A DNA stretch of 64,000 bases from Eonycteris spelaea (GCA_003508835.1 PUFA01000181.1:558001-622000), one strand, 5' to 3'; numbered from the stretch's first letter, positions 1 to 12,010 are shown. Numbers and translations are program-made. Notes: generated by a model not told the origin, from the letters alone.

Positions 1-726
1 AGCAGCTGTTCAATTCAGTGGTGTTTACGAACTGGTTCATTTTTATTACTGTTTATAATGATTTAACAGCGAAAAATTAAAAGAAATTTTGTTTTTAATG
101 AGTTATTTTTAATTTGCTTTGCTGACTTTTCTATTTTATTACCTAGTTCATGTCCTAGAGACTTTAAGTTTGTTTAATTAACTCATTTGTTCTTTGATCT
201 CCTGCTCCAGGTTTCCTTCTGTCTGGAGGAGCGCATCTGCCCTGGGGTGTGAGGACACCATTCGCACTTGGGCCAGTTCCTTCACATCAGCTGTTCCTTA
301 TGAGCATCATTCTGAACACAAACGTGGGGTTCTCCCCAGAGGCAATTCGCTCTGTGGCTTTTGTGCAGAATAGCCCAGATCTTTATCCTCTCTTCCTTAT
401 CACTGGATTTTAACCAAGATTTGCTTAGAATCAAGAATAACCTATCTTCATCCAATACAGAACAGGTAAGAAACTCAGTCCCAAAGATGCTGGCATTGTC
501 TCTGCTACAGTCTCACCTGCAGAGCTGGGAACTGTTGGCTTTCTGGAGCAAGGGTGGTTGGAAGCCAAGGCCTCTTTTCCTGACCTGTTCCCTCTCTAGA
601 GAGTTCATCCATTTCCAACAACAGCATTACCTACTGACTATGGAACAACTTTCAATTAGATGGACTCTGTAAACTCCGTAAAAAAAAAAAATTAATATAT
701 GTTTTTCAAATATAAATCTTATAATG

Positions 727-860
727 GTCTCATGACATGAGAATTATTGTGATTCCCATTTTACTGATGAGGAAAAAGACTCAGATGCTAGTAAGTGGTG
801 GAGCTGGGATTTGAACTCCAGTTGCTCTGACTGCAAAGCCTGTGCTGCTCTCTTAGTGGC
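727..860 (-). repeat. MIR SINE
   Basis: Reverse-complement MIR core: CCCATTTTACTGATGAGGAAA, then AGTAAGTGGTGGAGCTGGGATTTGAACTC. Old and diverged. Confidence 0.8.
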
Positions 861-1137
861 CCATCTTTTCGGCTGTATTAGGCAGGGTCAGAGGGGCTAA
901 GTTATCCTTAGTTTCAAACTCTGGCTAATATTCTGCATCAGTGTCGAGGTTCAGGAGGTCCAGGTCAAGCCAAAACACAGATTAACAGGATGGCATTCGC
1001 TAGTGTACAACACGCCCAAATGAGTTTCTGGACTTGCAAAGGGAGACCCCACCACAATCCCACCACTTGCTGAGGTTCTGCCCTCCTTCCTCTCTGGCAC
1101 TTCTGGCCTCTTCTCTTGAAGAAGGGAAGAGAAACTA

Positions 1138-1425
1138 ATGCTCACTGTATACTTACTATGAGCCAGGCACAGTGGTAGCCACTTCAGACTGTCTCCATTT
1201 AATCTTCACAACAACTCACTTTCTAGATAAGGAAATCAAGAGGGTGAGTACTTTGCTGAAGACACTGGAGCTAGTAAGTGGCAGCACTGTGATTCACAAC
1301 CAGGATGGATCTTGGTGAGCTGCTTGTGTGTCTATAAAGTTCCTTGAACTCTGAGTTCCTCAAGGGCAAGACTCTCTTTTACTGATCATACTGGAGACAC
1401 AATAAATGCTTGTTGTATGACAGTG
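1138..1425. repeat. MIR (minus) followed by L2 3' end (plus)
   Basis: About 1138-1305 is a minus-strand MIR (GAGCCAGGCAC, TTAATCTTCACAACAACTC, AGCTAGTAAGTGGCAG). About 1350-1425 has the L2-like ending CAAGGGCAAGACT ... AATAAATGCTTGTTG. Confidence 0.7.
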
Positions 1426-1609
1426 CTGCAATGGGGGTTCTTTATGCAAACCTCTTCCCCCAGCTGTGAAGTATGGAGAATAACGCTTCCCCATCCCGAT
1501 TCCTAGGGATGTGGGGGGAAAAAAGGGAGGTATAGCTCTAAACTTAGCAACGATAAATAGATAGTAAACTCAGTGCCATGGGGTTGTGGAGAGGGCTGGG
1601 GCACTGAAA

Positions 1610-2070
1610 TCGTTTATTAGCTCTTTGTGGAGCAACAATAGTATAAAATGCTTCATCCTTTGGCCTTGCCATTCCACCTTCAGGAATGTATATGCACTGA
1701 GCTGACTTAGAAAAAGGAAGAGAACGAAAAAAACCTGCAAACCCATGCAAATATTTTAAAAGATGTACTCTATAGTAATAGCGCCAAATGGGAAGCAACC
1801 CAAATGCCTAGAATTGGGGAGGGTTGGGTAAACTATAGTACTTTGGTACAATGCACTGTTATGTTGTCATTTAAACTAACAAATATGTGGACAATGTAGC
1901 CATATGGAAAACTCCACCAAAAATATCATCGATCAAAAAAACTGAAACCTAAATAGTATACAAACAGTGATCATTAATAGTCTTGTAAAGTGCATGAAGT
2001 AGATACAACAGAAACACTTGCTATTTATTTGTTATATATTTGCTACTTACTGTCTATTTCTACTGTAAAG
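1610..2070 (+). mobile_element. Old L1 fragment
   Basis: Degenerate L1 3'-region phrases such as GGGAAGCAACCCAAATGCCTA and a later A-rich low-complexity end. No open frame of note. Confidence 0.55.
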
Positions 2071-2721
2071 ATGACTAAATAGTCAATAAAAAAGAAAATG
2101 CAGAGGAGATAATAGTTAAAAACATTTGTTTTCAAAGAGGAGAAACCCAAGAAATGTGCCAAGGGATCCTTCTACACTCAGCCCCAGAAGACTTCCAACA
2201 TTAAGGGGGCTGGGCCAGGCTAGGTTTTACCCTCTGCAATGCCGGAAAGGACTATCTACTCTGAATTTACAATCCTCTGAGCTCCTCACAGGAGAAACTG
2301 GGGTACATGCCCCCAGGAGAGTCATTCCACCCAGCAGGTACCCTTTCAGGCATGGAATGCCCAGCCTGGACCAATGCATCTAGGTCCAAGTGCCCATGCC
2401 AGATGTCCACATACTGTGAGACTCCAGGGGCAGCAAGTGCCCTGAGAGAACATGCCTAGAAAACGAGAAGATCCCCCTGCCTGTGCCCAAGGGAATTTGG
2501 CACATCTCCCCTCTGCCAACACACATATTCTGGGCTTCTGAACCCTTTACAGGCATTGTCTCATTTAATTCCCACAGCATCTTCTTCTTTCTCCTTTCCC
2601 AGTCTGAGGTACAGAGGGTAGGTCCCAGGTGACCGTCTCCCTGCCAGTCCTAACCTAGCACCAACTTATGTAAGGACTGGGGTGGGGGCAGGAAGAAGGT
2701 GTAGGGAAGAAATAAGATCCC

Positions 2722-2912
2722 TGTATTAAGTGCCAGGCACTAAGCTGAACCCTTTACAGGCATCATCTCATTTAATCCCCACAACATCCCTCTGAAGTAA
2801 ATACTGGTATGAGTCCTACTTTACAAATGAGCAAAAGGAGGCTCAGAAATGACATGCCCAAGGCCTCACAGCAGTAAGTAGCACATGAGTACTCACATCC
2901 AGGTCTGTCCTC
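2722..2912 (-). repeat. MIR SINE
   Basis: Minus-strand MIR: AAGTGCCAGGCACTAAG, CATTTAATCCCCACAACATCC, CAGTAAGTAGCAC. A short second MIR piece with the same CCTTTACAGGCAT phrase lies at 2538-2580. Confidence 0.8.
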
Positions 2913-2914
2913 CA

Positions 2915-5900
2915 GCAAGAATCTGAGGCTCACCTACGAGATGAAAGCAAACCCTGCCCCCCATCTGAGTTCACCTGTACTGATGTCCTTCCATGACATC
3001 GCCTGCCATAACAACAACTTGGGTAGAAAGCCGGGGTTTCCATAGATGATCTGCCCCTCCACCCAAGATCTGACCAAGCTTCACATACAGCTGCTTGAGA
3101 ATAGCGGTTCTGCAGGGAGTGGCCTGAAGGCCACACTGCCACACAGAGAGGGAGGGGAAGAAGAGCCTGGCAGGGACACCGTGGCCCCTCTGGTCCTGCC
3201 TCCAGTGAGAACCCTCCCCCACCCAGGGCGGAACAGAAAGCAGCCAAGCAAGGGCCTGCAGGACAGCCTGGAGGAAGCAGGTGCACTGGAATGGCTTCCT
3301 GCTGCCCCCGCATTTGCAGAGGGCCAGGGTTTCCTCCTCTAACGGCCAGACCTGCTGGAAGCCTCCCTTCCCCGGGGACACTCATCGCCCCTCTGCAGGG
3401 CACTCTGCCGTCTGTCTGGCCATCCTCACGCATGGCCCCAAATCTGCGACCTGGTACTGGTGGCCTGATGGCCCCAGGTGGAGAAGGCTGGGGAGTCGGC
3501 TAGACCAGGAAGCACCCGCCTGTCAGGGTGAGGAGTCTCTCTGGCCCCGCCCTCAGCCTGCCCACAAACCTCAATCCTGGTGCCAGTTTTGTGGCTGGGC
3601 TGGGACAGTCCTTGGGCACAAAGAGATACAAATGCACACAGGCACATCTCAGGCTCCCGATACACCTCTGCACCCGGCCAGCCCACACACTGCCAACTGC
3701 TGACACAACCGAATACCTAACTCTTGGTGGCTGAGCAGGGTGGCGCAGGGGGTAACAGAACAGACTAGGAGGCTGCTACGTCTCTCCTCACTTGCTTTTT
3801 TAAGGAACTTACTCCTCTGGAGTAATCTCTTCTAAAAAAGAGACCTACAGACAGACAGGATATCCCCAATATGGCATCTGTGCCCCTTCCAAGGATCTGA
3901 CCCAAAGAAATGAAGAAGGTGGTGCCGAGTCCACTCCTGCGGACAGTGAAGGGAGGAGACCCTGACAACCCCAAGGGCCACCCCTCTTGAGCCCCTCTCT
4001 CTTGTCTGACAGGAGGAGGAGTGGGTAGAGGACTATGCTGGCAACACAAAGCAGGGACAAGACTTCCAAAGGCCTGGGAGGTGCTGGGGTTCCGGGTCCT
4101 GGAAGAAGAGAGCATTCCAAGGAGTATGGAAGCCTTAAGCACTAATGGTTTGTGGGGAGGGTGTGTCAGAGCCTGTGGGGAAGCTGATGCAGTCTCAGGA
4201 CACTGAGGTTTGGAAGATGGTGCCTCCTCTGAAGCTCCCAAAGTCCTGAGTCAGCCCCAGCAGCCCCGGCCCTTACCCCGGAGGCCTCGTGAGGCTCCAT
4301 GGTAAGGCTGCCTGGGCTGGGTAATTCCCTCCCCACCAAGAAGCTCAGAGAGGAGCCTCCAAGGATCTCCCACTCCTCCTTCCCCACCACATCAGCCACA
4401 TCTGGTGAAATAACAAATAGGCTCCTCCTTTCCTAAATGAGGAAACAGCATGAGAAGCCTAGGGCATTTCCGGGGTGGGGGTCAGAGGGACACACTCACC
4501 CGCATGGCCTGGTTGGGTACAGCCCTGAGCAAGGAGACTCTTCTCCGATGCTGCTCCGTTAGCAGCTCAAAATAGCACTGGCTGCAGCCCCGCCCCCGTT
4601 CCCCTCCTTCTCCTCAGGCCCCTCCCATCTGGAACTGCCCGGCCCTGGCTAGAGCCTGACCCAGAGTGAGTAGCCTAAAGAACTGTGGGTACCAGGTAAG
4701 CTGAGTGGAGGGAGGGTGTGACAGCGTGCACAGTAGGGAAGAAGGAGGCTCTACGAGTAAGGGCTTGGATGAGGGGCAGGTAGTGTTGGGGGTTAGGGGA
4801 AAGGGACTGGGAGGGTGGGACTTTCCTACTGACACACACCCGAGCTCCAGGACAGCTGAGCTGATATGGCCCCTAAAAATAGCAGAGGAATTTAAGACTT
4901 GCGCCCCCGCCCCACAGGCCAGGATCAGGACAAGCACATATGCGTTCATGTACACATACACACACATATACACACTAGCGCACATGAACACTCAATCACA
5001 GCAGTGTTCTTCAGAATACACAAATCATAGGGTCACCCCAGCCATCTAATTACTGTGGCAGAGGCCAAGACAACTGGTAACATCACATCCACTACAGCAC
5101 ACAAGGCCCACTGCACACTGTGCCCAAACAGCAGCCGCACAGCCGTCCTGTAAAGTCCAGCGGGAGCAGAGACCTATATTATCAGTCTGAGGCCCACTGT
5201 TGCTACCTCATTATAATAGATACACTGGGGTCATGGAATCAAGTGCACTCTGTGAATACGCCCTCTCCCCACACAGCCGGTGACTGTCCAGGCATAGAGG
5301 AGGGTGGGGTAGGTAAGGGTATGGTAGGTGGAGCTTGGCTTTGAAGACAAAGGAAATTGTGGGTGTTTGGCCAATGAGCAAGGGCTGTTGGTGAAAAGTC
5401 AGGGCTCCTCTCAAAGAGAAACCATGGCCCAGCTGTCCAGTTAGCATCACAGAATGCTCAGACCTGGGCTGGGGACTCTAGAGAGGGCTGAAAGAGGAGT
5501 TGGGAGCAGGCAGGAAGGAGCCAAAAGACAGGCCTTTTGAAGCTGTCTCAGAAGCTGTCAGCTCTGCAGAGAAAAGGAAGCAGTCACTGCCTCTCTTCCT
5601 CTTCGAGAAAAAAAAAAATAATGGTGGGGTGGGGTTGGTAGGAAGCCCTGGAGCAGAGCTATCTCCCAACCAATGCCCAACCAGGGTGGCTGAAGACCCC
5701 CAGGCCTGCCACCCAGGCCAGTCCTGTGAGACCCTTGGGTCCTGTAAACAGTATTACTTTCTCTATAAAAGGTTGGTGAACACTGCCTGAAAGGACAAAG
5801 CCCAGCTCTGCCTCTTACCTGCTGCTCACTACAAGCACAGCTACCCTGGGCCATTAGGACACTGGGCTCCCTCCCGGCTCTGCTGCTGAGGAGTGGGTAT

Positions 5901-5950
5901 CTTCCCCAGAAGATGGTCTGCCTCTTCTGGGGCATGTTCTGTGTCACAAG
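2915..5950. other. Mostly unique intronic sequence
   Basis: Little recognisable repeat. G+C is moderately high and several overlapping frames are open on both strands (for example about 2930-4240) without protein-like conservation, so I treat them as composition artefacts. The candidate MYO18A internal promoter lies inside. A CA-rich dinucleotide patch is at about 4949-4976. Confidence 0.6.
4277..4882 (-). promoter_or_regulatory. MYO18A: Candidate internal MYO18A promoter with two alternative first exons
   Basis: On the minus strand an exact MEF2 site (CTAAAAATAG, 4873-4882) and a GC box (about 4588-4600) precede a possible exon of about 4500-4600. That exon ends ATG CGG|GTGAGTG at 4500. A second possible exon, 4277-4432, follows a good acceptor (TTTCCTCATTTAG) and has a well-placed start (ACCATGG, 4300-4298). 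It ends GCC TCC GGG|GTAAGG at 4277. Both donors leave phase 0, matching the phase 0 entry of the next MYO18A exon. PDZ-less and striated-muscle isoforms of MYO18A that use alternative 5' ends are known. Assigning these exons to such an isoform is inference. Confidence 0.5.
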
Positions 5951-5959
5951 TCTTCGCAT

Positions 5960-6155
5960 CCCTGGTGCTTACTTGAAACAGTGATGCCGACCTTCGCTGT
6001 ACACTGAAATCCCCTTGGGATTTTAAAATACTTATGCCTGCATCCCCCCTGTCCCTCCCTTTCTGATTTAATTGGCCTGGGAGGGAGGCCTGGACACTGG
6101 GGTTTTTTTAAAGCTCCCCAAGGTGATTCTTATATGCAGTCAAGGCTGAGAACTA
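5960..6155. mobile_element. hAT-Charlie MITE (MER5/MER3-like)
   Basis: Partly palindromic element with AATTGGCCTGGGAGGGAGGCC in the middle and the typical end GCTCCCCAAGGTGATTCT ... GGCTGAGAACTAC. Confidence 0.7.
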
Positions 6156-6234
6156 CTCAACTCAAAGGCCAGGATAAGGCCTAGTGCCGAGGTACTCATT
6201 TGTTTTGTCGATGAGTGTGAATCAGTGAATGAAT

Positions 6235-6350
6235 GAATAAATGAATGACTTAGCTGTGTCACTATGGGCAGGCGGCTTAAATTTTCCCCATATGTAAAAT
6301 GAGGATTATGCTGCATTGACTCTTTCACATGGTTAGTATGACTGGTGAAA
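6235..6350 (+). repeat. MIR fragment
   Basis: GCTGTGTCACTATGGGCAG followed by TATGTAAAATGAGGATTATG, as in MIR plus-strand consensus. Confidence 0.6.
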
Positions 6351-6374
6351 TCTCAGTGAGTGAAAGGGCTATGG

Positions 6375-6542
6375 TTTTCAGTGCGTGGTCCCCAGACCTG
6401 CAGCATCAGTATCATCTAGGAATTTACTAGAAATGCAAATTCTAGGACCCCTTCCTAGACCCACTGAATCAGAAACTCTGGACATGTGGCCCAGTATCTG
6501 TGTTTTAACTCGCCTCTAAGTGATTCTGAGAACCACTGCTTT
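6375..6542 (+). mobile_element. MER5A-type hAT-Charlie MITE
   Basis: Near full-length: GTGGTCCCCAGACCTGCAGC, AGAAATGCAAATTCTAGG, ACTGAATCAGAAACTCTGG and terminal TGATTCTGAGAACCACTG, matching the MER5A consensus in order. Confidence 0.9.
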
Positions 6543-6569
6543 GAAGGAATTATTTCTCGTGTACCACGG

Positions 6570-6795
6570 TTAAGTTAGAGCATCCAGAGCCAGACTGTCT
6601 GGTTTAATCTTGGCTCTTTCATACAGTAAACTAAGCGACTTAATCCTGGGCCTCAATTTCTTCATCTGTAAAATGGGAAATCATAGTGTCTACCAAATAG
6701 GGTTATTATAGGTGTTAAATGAATTAGTACTTGCAAAGCTCTAAGAACAGTATCCAGCACATACGTTTTCAATAAGTTTTAACTATTATTACCTA
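6570..6795 (+). repeat. MIR SINE, near full length
   Basis: Runs from the tRNA-like head (GAGCCAGACTGTCTGG) through TTCATCTGTAAAATGGGAAAT to AACAGTATCCAGCACATA. Confidence 0.9.
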
Positions 6796-6799
6796 TCTG

Positions 6800-7925
6800 T
6801 GATCTTTAGGGGGAAAAAAGAGGCATCATAAGCAAAATTACCAGTACCCACTTTAGGAACAATATATTTCCTATCTTCAATAGTCTTCTAAATTCTACTG
6901 CTATTTCCAATCACAAAAATAAAATTTTTATAGACTCTCTAACTTTCTCAAGTAAAACACTGAACTAATCTCAAACATCGCAAACTCTGAGCTTCCTCTG
7001 TTGAACCCAATTGTTTCCACTCCACCCTGTTCCAAAGGGCAAGCCGTCCCCATGCAATGACTCCTGATTTCTTAACCTGGCTTCTGCCCCGCCCCCCGCC
7101 CGGCAATGCCCCCAGCCACTCTCAGAGGACGCCAGCTCAGTATAAGCACCACAGTCAACATGAAGTCTCACTATATGCCCATGTTAGGAAAGCCAGACAC
7201 CCCTGTGTCCATATATCTGCTTTTTAGCTCTTTTGTCCCTACCTCTGTCAGGCTATACCAGCTGTCACTCTGCTTGTCAGCACTTCTATCTCTAGCAGTC
7301 TCACTTCTTCCTAATATGCTGTTGCTGACAAAGGTTAGAAAACCAGATAACTGAGCCTGAGAACAGAGTCCAGAGCGGAGCGAGTGAGATGTCAGAGCCT
7401 GCTGGCTCTCCTGTGAGTGAAGTGCCTGGGTTTTCACATACAGACTCGGTGTCCTCTACTCTGGACGCTCAAGGGCCTTCTTAGGCCCACCTGTCATTCA
7501 GCAGTACTCTAGAAGATGATTTCTGGATATCTGAGGTGTCACTGTATCTGCAGAGTCTTGTTCTGAATTACTAGTAACCACGTGACCATCCACTCCTTTC
7601 CTATTCAGATGACGATCCTGTCAGTTCTGTCTCTGAGATGACTGGTGTTACAGATGGAACTCGTCTCAAATCGGTTTCACTTTCCTTCATGAAAAGGACG
7701 GACCTCTTCATTCACAGGGGAAATTTGAGGCCTTGGCAACCTGCTCAGCTTCACCCACAACCACAACCAGTCCCTCTGCTGCTCACAGGTTGGTGCTATC
7801 TCAGTAAGCTCAACTGATGGTTCTAGGGGTGGGCCATGTGATCACTCCCAAGACCAGCCAGAGCAGACCACCTTCAGGACCCTCAGCCTGACTCCAAAGT
7901 CAGGCCCTCCTTGCACTTCACCTTC
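6800..7925. other. Unique intronic sequence, no gene seen
   Basis: Apart from a GC-rich spot at about 7084-7105 (CCCCGCCCCCCGCCC, Sp1-like) I see no repeat, exon or RNA gene. Confidence 0.5.
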
Positions 7926-7929
7926 ACTT

Positions 7930-8345
7930 TCCTATCTCCCTCTCCTCAGACCACTTGGCTTTCACTCTCTCAGGCAGGTCTTCCCACAGTTGCCTTCCCT
8001 CATTGCTAGTCTTGACTGATGAATGCTTCTCCACCAGCCCCTCTACCTTCCCAAACTTCCCCATCTCTCAAAGTCCATCTCAAGTTCCACCTCCTTTATA
8101 AAGCCTTCCCCCAAACCCAAGGCCTATATGGTAGTGTAGTGAAGAAGCATGGACTCATAGTCAGATATACCTGGGTCTGAGCCCAGCACAGCCTTTTTCT
8201 TGATGTCTGACCTAAGGGAAAGTTACTCAGCTTCTTAAGTTTCCATTTTTTTTGGAGTGGGGTTGTGAGAATTTTAAAAGAAAGTACATGTTAAGCACCA
8301 GGCAAATTGTAGGTAGTGATTAAATTATAATTTAAAACCATAGCA
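7930..8345 (+). repeat. L2 fragment followed by MIR
   Basis: 7930-8120 reads like the L2 3' ORF end (CATCTCAAGTTCCACCTCCTT, AAGCCTTCCCC). 8128-8330 is a MIR (AAGCATGGACTCATAGTCAG, CTGGGTCTGAGCCC). Confidence 0.75.
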
Positions 8346-8521
8346 TTCACTGTCTACACCTAAGTATCACTACTTACGTATGGTAGTTATTGATTATACT
8401 TACTATGGTGCTCTCTATTAGATACAGTGGAGTCACATACTACCTGGGATTAGAGTCTAAAGTCAGCATGTAAGGCAAAAACAGAATATAGTCAAAATTA
8501 CTCTTAAAAATCCCTTAAATT

Positions 8522-8720
8522 GTCTATGGCTATGCTATCCTGAACAAGCCTGATCCCGTCGGATCTTGGGAGCTAAGCAGGGTCGGGCCTGGTTAGTACT
8601 TGGATGGGAGAACACCTAGGAAGACCAGGTGCTGTAGGCATAAAAAATAAAGAGATTGTAAGCTGACAAGGTCCTTGCAATCTGTAAGGATAACCAAGAG
8701 TTGCCTCGCCTAAAGAAAAA
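8522..8720 (+). mobile_element. 5S rRNA-derived SINE (fruit-bat MEG-R type), full length
   Basis: Bases 8522-8640 closely follow vertebrate 5S rRNA from its start (GTCTATGGC) to its end (GGTGCTGTAGGC), including the internal promoter region (AGCTAAGCAGGGTCGGGCCT, then TTGGATGGGAGA). An unrelated tail of about 70 bases follows (ATTGTAAGCTGACAAGG... GTTGCCTCGCC) and then poly-A. The copy is flanked by a direct repeat of 17 bases, AAAAATCCCTTAAATTG, at 8506-8522 and 8721-8737, proving insertion by retrotransposition. It is not a functional 5S gene. 5S-headed SINEs were described in Pteropodidae; the exact subfamily name is from memory. Confidence 0.93.
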
Positions 8721-8984
8721 AAAAATCCCTTAAATTGCCCACAAATTATAGTATACATGGTTTTGTATATATTATTCTATATATCTGCATAAAAGCATAA
8801 TGTATAGTCAAGGGCAGCTTATAACAAAAATACACAAAATACAATGTTTACTATTTTAGACAACAGTATTACGGGTTCTTATACAACCATATAGTTGAAT
8901 TTATTGAAGTTTAATGTGTATATACCATGACTATACAGTATAAACTAATGTTTTGACAATAATCTATTTGTGCCATATGTTTAA

Positions 8985-9085
8985 GCCTTCTTTCCCTGGA
9001 CGGCAGGGGCCATTTCCTACTACTTTTAGATCCCATCCTATTCCCCAGCACTAGGACCATAGCTGGTGTTCAAATGCATTGAATT
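8985..9085 (+). repeat. L2 3' end
   Basis: CAGGGGCCATTTCCTA ... CCCAGCACTAGGACCATAGCTGG, the usual L2 terminal segment. Confidence 0.65.
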
Positions 9086-9089
9086 TAAC

Positions 9090-10039
9090 TAACTGATCTG
9101 AAAGGTGCAGGTAAGAAAAGCCAGGTGGAACAGAATGGGGAGCAAAGGGATATCTAGATAAAGCTAGAGCTTTAACTACTCTCCTCTGCAATATTGGTGG
9201 TGTGGGGTAAGTGAAAGGTCCTTGGCTCTGTTTCAGGCAGTGAGCCAGGCAGAGTGGCCAAACAGAGCTGGGGGCAGGCAAGACAGGAGGCTCTGAGAAG
9301 TAAAAGAAGTCTTTCATTTATTCAACTAGTAGTGATGTGTAATACCTCAAGGTGAACACTGTGGGGAAGCACAATGCTTGCTTCTTTTTCAGTCTCCACA
9401 CCACTAGACTGAGCTTGAGGCTAAAGGGAGATAGTTTGGAAAACATTAGGCTGAGGTCTAATTGACATCTTAACAAAAGAATATTCCTCTGACCCTATTT
9501 GTCTCACTAGTTCTCCTTTAAACCAAACTCCTTTTTAAAAAAAGCTATAAACACTGTTTCCATAAATGTACACTAATTGTATGGTGCTTGTATTATTACT
9601 AATTTGTAATGTATAAAATGTCACTATGGAACTTTTCATTTAGGGAAAATCAGGGGTGTCCTGTTTCAAGCACTCAGCCCACAGGGTGGGGGAGGGGCTG
9701 GAACACTTATGCTTCCTACAGTAGGAGGGCTCCCCACTATCAAGGTGACAGATGCATTCTCTCAGTTCCTCAGCACCAGTGCCTTTCCTCTCTTGGGAAG
9801 GATTATCCTTTATTCCTTATTTGTTTGTTTTTGGTAACAAATCTCTTCTCCTTTATGAAGTACCAGTTTTAGTAGGCAGTGACTGGTACCTTCTGAGATA
9901 CCAAAATTATTTTGAAATTTTACTGGGCATTGAAGACCGACCAGTGGATACCAAAGTGGAAGAAGACCGACGACCCCTTTGAAGAAGCCTAGGGATGGCC
10001 ACAGGAAGGGAAAGGAGGACCAAGAGGCAACCTGCCTCG
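9090..10039. other. Unique intronic sequence
   Basis: No recognised repeat or exon. Open frames of 75-90 codons are unremarkable. Confidence 0.45.
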
Positions 10040-10420
10040 ATAAAAGATGCACACTCAGGGTTGGGCCGCCCAGAGCTGGGCCCAGACACTCCAGCTCTCC
10101 GAACTCCCCAGTGTTAGAGTGGGTCAGCTCCAGGCCCACCCTGCCGCCTGTGCTTCCGGGTCCTGCCCAGCGGCCGGCGCAGGGGCGGAGCTGTGGGCGG
10201 AGCCAGGCCCAGCACATGCGCCGGAACCCCGGATGCACCCGCCCTGAAGCACCACTGGAGCCCAGCAGAGGGCAGCCGCCCCCTTCTTACGGGCCCACAA
10301 GCGCCGAGGCCGCAGGATTTCACCGCCGCAGGGCTGGCCTCTGGGCCCCGCCCCCAAGAGACACCCCGCAGAGCTCGAGGCTGAGGGAGCTGAGGGGGCT
10401 AGGTGGCTCTGTCCTTACCC
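10040..10420. promoter_or_regulatory. GC-rich element with a CTCF-like site
   Basis: A compact G+C- and CpG-rich block stands in an otherwise ordinary intron. It has GC boxes (GGGGCGG and GGGCGG near 10180-10200), an NRF1-like CATGCGCC core and a motif at 10262-10275, CCAGCAGAGGGCAG, that fits the CTCF core consensus. It could be an insulator, enhancer or minor promoter. Open frames here (for example 184 codons on plus) are by-products of base composition. Confidence 0.5.
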
Positions 10421-10429
10421 TGAAGGCAC

Positions 10430-11800
10430 AGGGCAAGAGAAAGCAAGGTATGAATTCGAGGATGACTTTGCTTTCATTACTGCTCCATCCCCAAAGCCCA
10501 AAACAGTCCCTTCATATAGTACACACTCAATAAATGCTTATTGATGGAATAAAATGGATGAAGGGAAGACTACATGAACAAACAAGACTCCAGGGATGCC
10601 TTGAGCCTGTGTGGTAGGGAGAGGTCTGGGACAAGCGATCCAGAAAGATCAGTGGGCATGGGGCAGCCAGCACCGGATCACTGCTCCAGAGTGGTCTCTG
10701 AAGTTTAGGGCTCCATACTCTCCCAGCCCCTGCCTTGGCAAACCCCAAGGTCTGCTCAGAGCCTGGTGACACCACACCATCTCATAGGCACAGAGCCCAA
10801 GCAGGGATATCTGGGTTTGTTCTCTGCTAAGACCAGAGGTCTGTCCCCTCAGATTCGGGTCCTGGCTGCTTTCAGGGACCACTTGACTGGCAGCTCCAGT
10901 CCGGCCTCCTGCTCCCTGCTGACTCCTCAGCTTGGGGATTTCCTCATGGCCCCTGGGGATTTCCAAATTGCCTCTGCTTCCTCAAGCTCCCACAAGGCCC
11001 AAAGCCAAGGGCCAGGCTTGAGGACGGTTTCCCAAAATCCTCCGCACCCCTGCCCCAAATCCCATTAAGACTTGGGTCACTTCTGAGTCTGCTAAATGCA
11101 CCACAGACTCGATATTCCCACCCCCTCTGGCAGACATGAAAGAATAAGCATAATGAAGTATTGTTCATAAATGACAACTCTTCTTTATTTCCATAGAAGA
11201 AAAAAAGAAAAGCCAGTTTAAGGGTCAGCCATTCCAATTCAAAAAATATATCAGGAAGGTCTTCTGGGGTATGAGAATTGGAGGCCTGTGGTGTTTATTC
11301 TCAAAGTCAGAGGCTCCTTTAGGAAAGCAGTTTCCTCTAAACACTGAACATTCAAAAAATGTTTGAGGATCTGTGTGTTCACCTCTGCAGGGCCCTGCTG
11401 GAACTGTTTTTAGGCCTCTTTGAAGTAAAAATAAAGCACAAGCCCAATCCTACAGAAGCAGGAAGGAAGAAGCAAAAGCTTCTACTTTTCCTACCAACCC
11501 ACCACCTCCGCATTAACAGCCCTGGCCAAATCCACTGGGGCATGTGAGCACCTGCGTTTTGACGCCAGGCAGAAAACATGCTTGGTGAGTAAGGAAGCAC
11601 TGCCCCAGTGGTGGCACACAGCCAGGGACCTGTTGGCTTTGGGATATCAGGATTCCTGAGTTGGTGAAGTGTAGAAATTGCCAGAGAGGACAAGACTTCC
11701 TTCATGAAAGGAAGGGAAAATGCCACCATCCTGAGCCTCAGCAGGGAGCTAGCTGCAAGAGGAGACAAGCCTTCCAGAGCACCTCACCATTTCTTTCTGA
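10430..11800. other. Unique intronic sequence with a short L2 end
   Basis: About 10505-10550 (CACTCAATAAATGCTTATTG) is an L2 3' terminus. The remainder holds nothing I can name. Confidence 0.45.
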
Positions 11801-11804
11801 GAGC

Positions 11805-12010
11805 TGTCTAGAGCTGCGCTGTTCACTATGGTAGCCACTAGCTATGTGTGGCTATTTAAATTGAAGTTAAATAGAAACAATGAGGATAATTCTGATTAAA
11901 TTAAAATCACGTCAAATTTAAAATTTAGTTCCTTGGTCACACTGGCCACATTTCAAGTGCTCAACAGCCGCATGTGGCTAATGGCTACCAAGTTGGAAAG
12001 CACAGACTAC
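11805..12010. mobile_element. Palindromic hAT-type MITE
   Basis: The outer parts are mutually inverted: GGTAGCCACTAGCTATGTGTGGCT on the left against ATGTGGCTAATGGCTACCAAG on the right, around an AT-rich centre. This is a common mammalian nonautonomous DNA transposon layout. I do not assign a subfamily. Confidence 0.8.

Noticed and set aside
8522..8640. A functional 5S rRNA gene
   Set aside because: It continues into a SINE tail and poly-A, has target duplications, and carries several substitutions; it is a retrotransposon head.
9979..10533. 184-codon plus-strand frame
   Set aside because: GC-rich sequence with equally open antisense frames and no domain; more likely a regulatory element.
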